NCBI GenBank assembly: GCA_023392795.1
Contig: JAEWNJ010000057.1
Location: 1 to 39,582, forward strand
Length of the DNA stretch: 39,582 bases
Origin: Candidatus Cloacimonadota bacterium
Lineage (GTDB): Bacteria; Cloacimonadota; Cloacimonadia; Cloacimonadales; Cloacimonadaceae
Direction: 5' to 3'
In this document: positions 32,504-39,582 of the stretch, piece after piece
How the letters are laid out: each line of letters opens with the position of its first letter
Position numbering within the stretch: the first letter of the stretch is position 1
The notes under the pieces: model-generated
What the model was told of the DNA's origin: nothing
What the model saw: the letters and a program-made list of their open reading frames with translations, nothing else
Database searches by the model: none
Made by a program: the position numbers and the translations under genes

Positions 32504-32532
32504 TTGACAGAATGCGGGGGTACTTCAATTGT
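32504..32532 (+). promoter_or_regulatory. Candidate promoter of proS-cinA-purD
   Basis: TTGACA at 32504-32509, with AATTGT at 17-bp spacing (32527-32532). The start codon is at 32563. No T-box consensus (GGGTGGNACCGCG) was found before this aminoacyl-tRNA synthetase gene. Confidence 0.42.
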
Positions 32533-32562
32533 GCACAATAGGTAATTTTTCATGGAGAACAG

Positions 32563-34086
<1,524 letters not shown>

Positions 34087-34087
34087 T

Positions 34088-35323
34088 ATGAACGTACGCA
34101 GCATAGTAATCAGCATCGGTAATGAGATTCTTTTGGGCAGAACGCTGAATGGCAATCTGGCCTTTTTGGGTGGGGAATTGTCCCGTTTGGGTATTCCTAT
34201 TCACCGCTGCATCTGCATCAAGGATGAAGCTGACGAAATCTTCAGAGCGCTCAAAGAAGCCTGGCAGGACGCCGATGTAGTGATAACTACCGGTGGTTTG
34301 GGTCCCACGAAGGACGATATTACCAGGGCTTCTCTGGCAGACTTTTTCGGTAAGGAACTACTCTTCGATGAAGAAGTCTGGCAATACATTGGGGATATGT
34401 TTTCTCGCCGCGGGATGAAAATGCCGGTATCAAACCGGGTTCAGGCCATGGTGCCTTCCGGATTCAGCGTATTGCAAAATGAACGGGGCACTGCTCCCGG
34501 CTTGCACTACTGCGAAGGTAGAAAACACTTCTTTGCCCTGCAAGGTGTTCCCTCAGAGATGAAGCACATATTTTCCACGCAGATTGCCGGCATTCTAGCC
34601 GAAGCTTATCCGGAAGCGGAAGCGCTGGTTCAGCGTGATCTGCATACCTTCAACATCGGAGAATCCGCCCTGGCGGAGATCGTGCATGAAGCAGAGCTTC
34701 CTCAAAACCTTAACCTGGCCTGGCTGCCCCAAACCGGAAGAGTGGACATGAGGATTTACGGCAGCGATCTGCGGGCTTTGGATGAAGCTGAGACAATTAT
34801 TCGCAAAAAAGCCGGTAAATACATCTGGGGTGTGGATCAGGACGATCCCCCACAATGTCTGGTGAGTTTACTCAAAGAACGGAAGCTAACCATCGCCATC
34901 GCTGAATCCTGCACTGGCGGGCTGCTACAGAAGTATCTCAGCGATGTGGCTGGAGTTTCAGAAGTATTTCTTGGTGGAGTCGTTAGTTACAGCAATGAGG
35001 CCAAGACCAGCTTACTAAAGGTTGACCCGGCGATAATAGACCAGTATGGCGCTGTCTCGGCAGAGTGCGCCCTTGCGATGGCAGAGGGAACTGAGAGACT
35101 CTTTGGTTCACGCGTTGCGATCTCGGTCACCGGGATTGCCGGACCGGATGGAGGAAGCCCGGAAAAGCCTGTGGGAACGGTGTACTTCGGTTTTTGCGTG
35201 GCAGGTAAGAGTTTTACCGAATACAAGCTGCTCTTTGGAGATCGTGAGAGTATCCGTCACAAGGCTGCCGAAGCAGCGATTTTGCTGCTCTACAATACCT
35301 TGAAAGGAATGCAGGGCGCATGA
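34088..35323 (+). CDS. cinA: CinA family protein (NMN amidohydrolase / ADP-ribose pyrophosphatase type)
   Basis: 411 aa, full-length two-domain form. The N-terminal MoeA/MoaB-like domain (1-~170) has SIGNEILLGRTLNGN and ITTGGLGPTKDD (67-77). The C-terminal nicotinamide-nucleotide amidohydrolase domain (~255-411) has AESCTGG (272-278) and SVTGIAGPDGG. CinA C-domains deamidate NMN to NaMN in pyridine-nucleotide recycling; the N-domain can cleave ADP-ribose. The ATG is one base after the proS stop with no evident Shine-Dalgarno, suggesting translational coupling. The 3' end overlaps purD by 4 bp. Confidence 0.94.
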   Translation: MNVRSIVISIGNEILLGRTLNGNLAFLGGELSRLGIPIHRCICIKDEADEIFRALKEAWQDADVVITTGGLGPTKDDITRASLADFFGKELLFDEEVWQYIGDMFSRRGMKMPVSNRVQAMVPSGFSVLQNERGTAPGLHYCEGRKHFFALQGVPSEMKHIFSTQIAGILAEAYPEAEALVQRDLHTFNIGESALAEIVHEAELPQNLNLAWLPQTGRVDMRIYGSDLRALDEAETIIRKKAGKYIWGVDQDDPPQCLVSLLKERKLTIAIAESCTGGLLQKYLSDVAGVSEVFLGGVVSYSNEAKTSLLKVDPAIIDQYGAVSAECALAMAEGTERLFGSRVAISVTGIAGPDGGSPEKPVGTVYFGFCVAGKSFTEYKLLFGDRESIRHKAAEAAILLLYNTLKGMQGA

Positions 35324-36561
35324 ACGTACTTATCATCGGCAGCGGTGGCCGTGAACACGCGATCGCGGATGCTTTTTCGCGTAGCAAGATTGTCTCCAGC
35401 ATCCGGGTAAGTCCCGGTAATGCCGGTATCGCGCGCGAGTTCAATTGTCTCGATCTCGATACCGATGACAAGATTCTTGCTTACTGCCAGAGTGAAGCCA
35501 TCGATCTGGTTTTTATCGGTCCGGAACAGCCCATTGCTGCCGGACTGTCAGATTTATTGCGAGGCAGGGGCATAAAAGTGTTTGCTCCATCTCAGGCTGC
35601 TGCCAGATTGGAGACCTCCAAGGCTTTTGCCAAAGAACTGATGACTCGTTACTCAGTGCCTACCGCGCGCTATAAAATGATCCATGCGCCGGAAGAAATA
35701 GAAGATGTGCTGCAAGATTTCGCTTTCCCGGTAGTCCTCAAAGCCGATGGGCTGGCTGCCGGCAAGGGTGTGGTAATCGCGAGCAGCTATTCGGAAGCCA
35801 CAACGGTATGCCGGGACTTGCTGTCACAAAAAAGCGGCAGTAAAGGAGTCCTGGCAGAAGAATACTTAAAAGGGTGGGAAGTCTCGTTATTTGCTATTAC
35901 CGATGGAAAAGATTACCAAACAACGCTTTTCGCACAAGATCATAAGCAACTCTGTGACCATGATCTGGGCCCCAACACTGGGGGTATGGGAGCGTATTGT
36001 CCGGTTGATGAGGCAGAGGCCTACCGCGGAGCCATTGAAAGGGATATCCTGGAGCCCGTTTTAACGGCAATGTGTGAAGAAGGCTGCCCCTATACAGGAG
36101 TTCTCTACATGGGGTTGATGATAACCATGGAGGGTCCGAAAGTAATCGAATTTAACTGCCGTTTCGGAGATCCGGAGACACAAGCCCTGCTACCACTTTT
36201 AGTTACTGATTTTGCTGAGGTATGCAGAGCGGTGACGGATCATGAAGTAGCAAAACTTAGCCTTTCATGGGAGGACCAAGTGTGTCTGGCAGTTGTTCTT
36301 GCCGCTGAAGGCTATCCTGGATCCTATGTCAAAGGAATCAAGCTTAACTTGCATGAACTGCATAGCCGTCCATATTTTGCCGGTGTAGCATCGGAAAACG
36401 ATTCCCTGGTCAGTAATGGAGGCAGGGTCATGGCTTTGGTAGCCAAAGCCAGTGATCTCGCAACGGCACGGGCACTTGTATACCACGATGTGGACTCAAT
36501 GCCTGGCAAGGAATTGATCTGCCGCAGAGATATCGGGCTTCGGGAAAACACTCTTAGATAA
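35320..36561 (+). CDS. purD: Phosphoribosylamine--glycine ligase
   Basis: 413 aa, near the usual ~425. N-terminal GSGGREHAI (7-15), ATP-grasp features LKADGLAAGKGV and EEYLKGWEVSLFA, the PurD signature HDLGPNTGGMGAY, and metal-binding EFNCRFGDPETQ. It joins 5-phosphoribosylamine and glycine with ATP to form GAR, step 2 of purine synthesis. No other pur genes are nearby. The ATG overlaps cinA (ATGA). Confidence 0.97.
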   Translation: MNVLIIGSGGREHAIADAFSRSKIVSSIRVSPGNAGIAREFNCLDLDTDDKILAYCQSEAIDLVFIGPEQPIAAGLSDLLRGRGIKVFAPSQAAARLETSKAFAKELMTRYSVPTARYKMIHAPEEIEDVLQDFAFPVVLKADGLAAGKGVVIASSYSEATTVCRDLLSQKSGSKGVLAEEYLKGWEVSLFAITDGKDYQTTLFAQDHKQLCDHDLGPNTGGMGAYCPVDEAEAYRGAIERDILEPVLTAMCEEGCPYTGVLYMGLMITMEGPKVIEFNCRFGDPETQALLPLLVTDFAEVCRAVTDHEVAKLSLSWEDQVCLAVVLAAEGYPGSYVKGIKLNLHELHSRPYFAGVASENDSLVSNGGRVMALVAKASDLATARALVYHDVDSMPGKELICRRDIGLRENTLR

Positions 36562-36571
36562 TGGAGCACCA

Positions 36572-39500
36572 ATGAAATCAGCTTTTTTGACTCTGATCAT
36601 GTCGCTGCCAATCCTCATCTTCGGTGCGGCAATCACGCTAAATAGTGAGAGTCCTGAGCATCTTGGACTGTCGTTTCGCTTACCTGAGTATAGTCTGAAC
36701 GAAACAGCGATAGAGGGTAAAAAGTATCACCAAATCGTATGTGAAGAGGGAACAGCTTTGGCTGAGGAAGGTTATCCCAAACTCCTGGCCTTTTCCACGG
36801 CGATTGGTTTACCCATTGATGGTTTTGCCTCAGTGAACGTTGTTACCAAAAAGAGTATTAGCATACCCGATGTGGATATTGCGCCAGCGGCTACCATCAG
36901 TCTGGATGGGGGTAAGCCCGGCTCTATCTATGAGCCTGATTTTAAGGCATATAACAGCGCAGCTCTATACCCGGATACGATGTGGAGCCTGGGTGAGGCA
37001 GCCTTTATTGGCGATCGCCGTTTTGTGGCTCTACAAGTGTACCCCTTTCAGTATGATGCGAAACACAGATCATTGATAGTTCATACAGAACTGGAGATTA
37101 CCGTGTCCATCAGCGGCAGTAAAAGCCCCAATCCAAATTGGCAGATTAGTGAAAATCCGATTGATCTGGCAGCGGACAGTTTCTTTATCAACAATGCCAG
37201 CTCCCAAAAATGGCGTAAAGCCAAGCAGAAAGCTGAGTCTTATGAATCACCCAAAAACTCTCTCTCGCAGATCTCAGAAATCCAGATTGTGGTGGATTCT
37301 GAAGGTATCTACAAGATCGGTTACAGCTATCTGAAGCAGTTCATCGGAGAAATGACTGATTCCCTGGGTATGGATATGGCTTGGGACATTGATGATATCG
37401 ATCCCAGAAATCTGGAGCTGTACGATGAATATGGGCAGGTGCCCATCCATTTCCCCGGCGAGGAGGACGGGCATTTTAACAGCTCCGACTATTTTGAGTT
37501 TTACGGGGATCGTCATTATGGTGATCAAAGGCATTTCGATGATTTCACTGCTGAGAATGTATATACTCTGAAGTTGCTTGACCGCTTTGGAGCGCGCATG
37601 GTGGTGGAGAATGGCGGCCTCATCCAGAATAATCCAATGTATTTTACCCGGGCAGATGCTTACGAAGAAACGGTGCACTTTGAGGAACAACTGATGAGTG
37701 ACAAGCTTGGCCGGGGTTGGTCGTTCAGCGATCCAGAATTCTATCTTGAGGACAACTGGTATTGGAAAAGAATATCGGCTCCAAACCTGGAGATCACACC
37801 CCTGGAGCTCGAGTACCCTGTGGACAGAGCAACGCTTTATATAGATGCGGAAATATCCCTGCGCGGCCTTACATACAAAGAAGACATGTTGCCCGGACAA
37901 GTGGATCACGAAGCAACCATCAGGCTGAACTCTGCCATGATCAATACTCATACCTGGATTGGGCAGACAGAAAAGGTGTTTCACCCTCAGGCCGACATTG
38001 CCAATTCATTCCTCAGACATGGGACCAACCAGCTTTACATCAGCCTTTCGGGAAACACGGAAATAGGTAATCGCGAACTTGTGTTGCTGGATTACATCAA
38101 GCTGAAGTATTGGAGAGAATACAAGACGGATCGTGATTACATCAAGTTTGAGAAGCCTTCCAACCGACCTGGTGGACTCTTCCAGTTCGACGTACAGGGC
38201 TTTTCCAGCCCCAATGTCTCCGTCTATAAGATTGGCTCCAGTGTGTTTAGCAATATGCAGATCGAACCTTTTAATATCGATGGTGCTGCACCCTGGACCG
38301 TGAGTTTTCAGGATAGCGTAAGCTCTCAGGCTGTCAGGTATTATGCCGTGGAAGAAAACACCAAGAAATCTCCTAAGGCCCTGCGCCTGGATATCCCTTC
38401 CGACCTGAAGAATCCAATGCATGCTGCCAACGTGATCGTGATCAGCCCTTACGAGTTTATGGAGTCTGAGGGTACGCTACAGCTGAAAGCACTCTGGGAG
38501 AGCGAAGGTCACGTAGTAAAGATAGTGGATGTTCAGGATATTTATGACGAGTTCAATTTTGGGATTGTCTCGGCAGAGTCCATCCGTGATTTCCTGAAGC
38601 ATGCCTATAACAATTGGAATAGTCCACAGCTTTCCCATGTAATGCTCTTGGGCGAGGGGATCGATGACACCCGTGACAACAGCCCCAGCCGCAAGTACAA
38701 TCTGATCCCGGTGAAGAAAACCTGGACCTATAAACACGGCGCAACTGCCAGCGATACCTGGTACGGATGTCTCGTGGGCACAGATCCAGTGCCGGATGTC
38801 ACGATTTCTCGTCTGAGTATCTGGACTCATCAGCAGATCCTGGATTATGCTGCCAAAGCTATTAGCTATCGCAACGAACTCCATACCAACCGGTTATGGA
38901 ACAGCCATGTTACGCTGACAGCAGGAGGAAAGATCGATGAGAGCACCGATACTTTCTCTCAGCAATCCGAGAGAATTCGCAGCCGGGTGATCCCCCGTGA
39001 TTACCGGGTCAGCCGGGTCTATACTTCATACCAAACGGTAAGCCCCGACTACTTCGGCGGTACTTTCAACTTGAAAGATGCCCTCAATAGCGGAACTCAG
39101 TTTGTGCAATTCATGGGGCATGGGGGCGGCCGGATCTGGGCAGACTACAACCTCTTCAACTTTGACGATGTGGCTACCCTGAACAATCAGACTTACCCAG
39201 TGGTTCTGTCTCTGGCATGTTACTGTTCGGCTTTTGACACAAATGGAGCATCATCCATATCCGAAGCTTTGATCTTGCAGCCCGATAAAGGGGCGATAGT
39301 TACTCTGGGATTTACCGGTTTGGGCTACCTGGATCATGATGAACCATGGGGTCTGGCGTACAATGAAGCAGTGTTTCAACACAGTTTTGACACCCTGGGG
39401 GAGGCTTATCTCTTCGGTTTGGCAAGATTCTTTACCACGGTGTCCTCCTCCACGGCCAGATATGCCCTCACCTATGGCTCAGCTATGTTGGGAGACCCGT

Positions 39501-39582
39501 TGATCAGATTAAACAAACCTGTTTCTGATATCCCAGTAACGATTAATAGCCCTAACCTTCAGCCCTCAGAGCAGTTGGAAGT
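36572..39582 (+). CDS. C25-family cysteine peptidase (gingipain/PorU-like), 3'-truncated by window
   Basis: At least 1003 codons, open to the right edge. GGAG lies 5 nt before the ATG. An N-terminal signal peptide (KSAFLTLIMSLPILIFGAA) and gingipain-type propeptide region (~20-220) are followed by IQIVVDSEGIYKIGYSYL, a PorU/gingipain-like module. The caspase-like C25 domain begins near residue 610 (ANVIVISPYEFM). The catalytic dyad is His850 in QFMGHGGG and Cys883 in SLACYCSAF. It is either a secreted protease or the type IX secretion sortase PorU; the C-terminal sorting domain lies outside the window. It follows purD by 10 bp but is functionally separate. Confidence 0.88.
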   Translation, partial: MKSAFLTLIMSLPILIFGAAITLNSESPEHLGLSFRLPEYSLNETAIEGKKYHQIVCEEGTALAEEGYPKLLAFSTAIGLPIDGFASVNVVTKKSISIPDVDIAPAATISLDGGKPGSIYEPDFKAYNSAALYPDTMWSLGEAAFIGDRRFVALQVYPFQYDAKHRSLIVHTELEITVSISGSKSPNPNWQISENPIDLAADSFFINNASSQKWRKAKQKAESYESPKNSLSQISEIQIVVDSEGIYKIGYSYLKQFIGEMTDSLGMDMAWDIDDIDPRNLELYDEYGQVPIHFPGEEDGHFNSSDYFEFYGDRHYGDQRHFDDFTAENVYTLKLLDRFGARMVVENGGLIQNNPMYFTRADAYEETVHFEEQLMSDKLGRGWSFSDPEFYLEDNWYWKRISAPNLEITPLELEYPVDRATLYIDAEISLRGLTYKEDMLPGQVDHEATIRLNSAMINTHTWIGQTEKVFHPQADIANSFLRHGTNQLYISLSGNTEIGNRELVLLDYIKLKYWREYKTDRDYIKFEKPSNRPGGLFQFDVQGFSSPNVSVYKIGSSVFSNMQIEPFNIDGAAPWTVSFQDSVSSQAVRYYAVEENTKKSPKALRLDIPSDLKNPMHAANVIVISPYEFMESEGTLQLKALWESEGHVVKIVDVQDIYDEFNFGIVSAESIRDFLKHAYNNWNSPQLSHVMLLGEGIDDTRDNSPSRKYNLIPVKKTWTYKHGATASDTWYGCLVGTDPVPDVTISRLSIWTHQQILDYAAKAISYRNELHTNRLWNSHVTLTAGGKIDESTDTFSQQSERIRSRVIPRDYRVSRVYTSYQTVSPDYFGGTFNLKDALNSGTQFVQFMGHGGGRIWADYNLFNFDDVATLNNQTYPVVLSLACYCSAFDTNGASSISEALILQPDKGAIVTLGFTGLGYLDHDEPWGLAYNEAVFQHSFDTLGEAYLFGLARFFTTVSSSTARYALTYGSAMLGDPLIRLNKPVSDIPVTINSPNLQPSEQLE

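Noticed and set aside
32030..32562. T-box riboswitch before proS
   Set aside because: The diagnostic GGGTGGNACCGCG-type motif and a following terminator are absent; only a short hairpin and repeat copy B are present.
37274..37984. 236-codon minus-strand frame inside the C25 peptidase
   Set aside because: The plus-strand C25 frame is continuous with signal peptide and catalytic dyad; the antisense frame has no recognised domain.

Overview
The window looks like about 39.6 kb of chromosome from an anaerobic, Gram-negative-type bacterium. My best guess is a Candidatus Cloacimonadota (WWE1)-like member of the FCB group. This is inferred from gene content: signal-peptide lipoproteins with a LruC/DUF4842-type domain, a gingipain-type C25 protease of the kind tied to type IX secretion, an archaeal-type prolyl-tRNA synthetase, RNase Y with YmdB, NtrC-type signalling, and multidomain dikinase-like proteins. 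No 16S is present, so the assignment is provisional. Nothing resembles a phage, plasmid, insertion sequence or CRISPR array.

Layout. Positions 1-101 are the 3' part of a 5S rRNA, so an rRNA operon ends here. A pirin gene (295-1140, +) converges with a minus-strand block: a sensor kinase and NtrC-type regulator pair (1146-3606), then glutamate dehydrogenase gdhA (3683-5014) preceded by two large tandem paralogues (5102-8038 and 8072-11038). These fuse receiver-like domains to an ATP-grasp pyruvate-phosphate-dikinase-like core. This pair is the most unusual system in the window. From 11.66 kb onward every gene is on the plus strand: a DxD glycosyltransferase, a LruC-type lipoprotein, umuC with an IMPACT/YigZ gene, the Memo and AMMECR1 partners of the AmmeMemoRadiSam system, and a four-tRNA cluster (Gly-Cys-Leu-Gly). 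A HAD phosphatase and a P-loop ATPase follow.

The second half is a translation, RNA and division neighbourhood: infC-rpmI-rplT, pheS-pheT, a ZapB-like coiled coil, zapA, a structured intergenic region that may be an RNA gene, rny-ymdB-folD, and a large lipoprotein. A strong terminator ends that block. A second unit is proS-cinA-purD followed by a C25 peptidase that runs off the right edge.

Non-coding features of note: two diverged copies of a ~150-nt intergenic element (11.2-11.35 kb, minus; 32.09-32.23 kb, plus); three tandem hairpin repeats after the AMMECR1 gene; matching TCAAGCC/GGCTTGA inverted repeats at the kinase promoter and in the tRNA upstream gap; a terminator-like hairpin in the infC leader, followed by a strong Shine-Dalgarno site that points to an AUA or AUC start; and TTGACA-type -35 boxes in front of most transcription units. 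FolD lacks the expected catalytic lysine.
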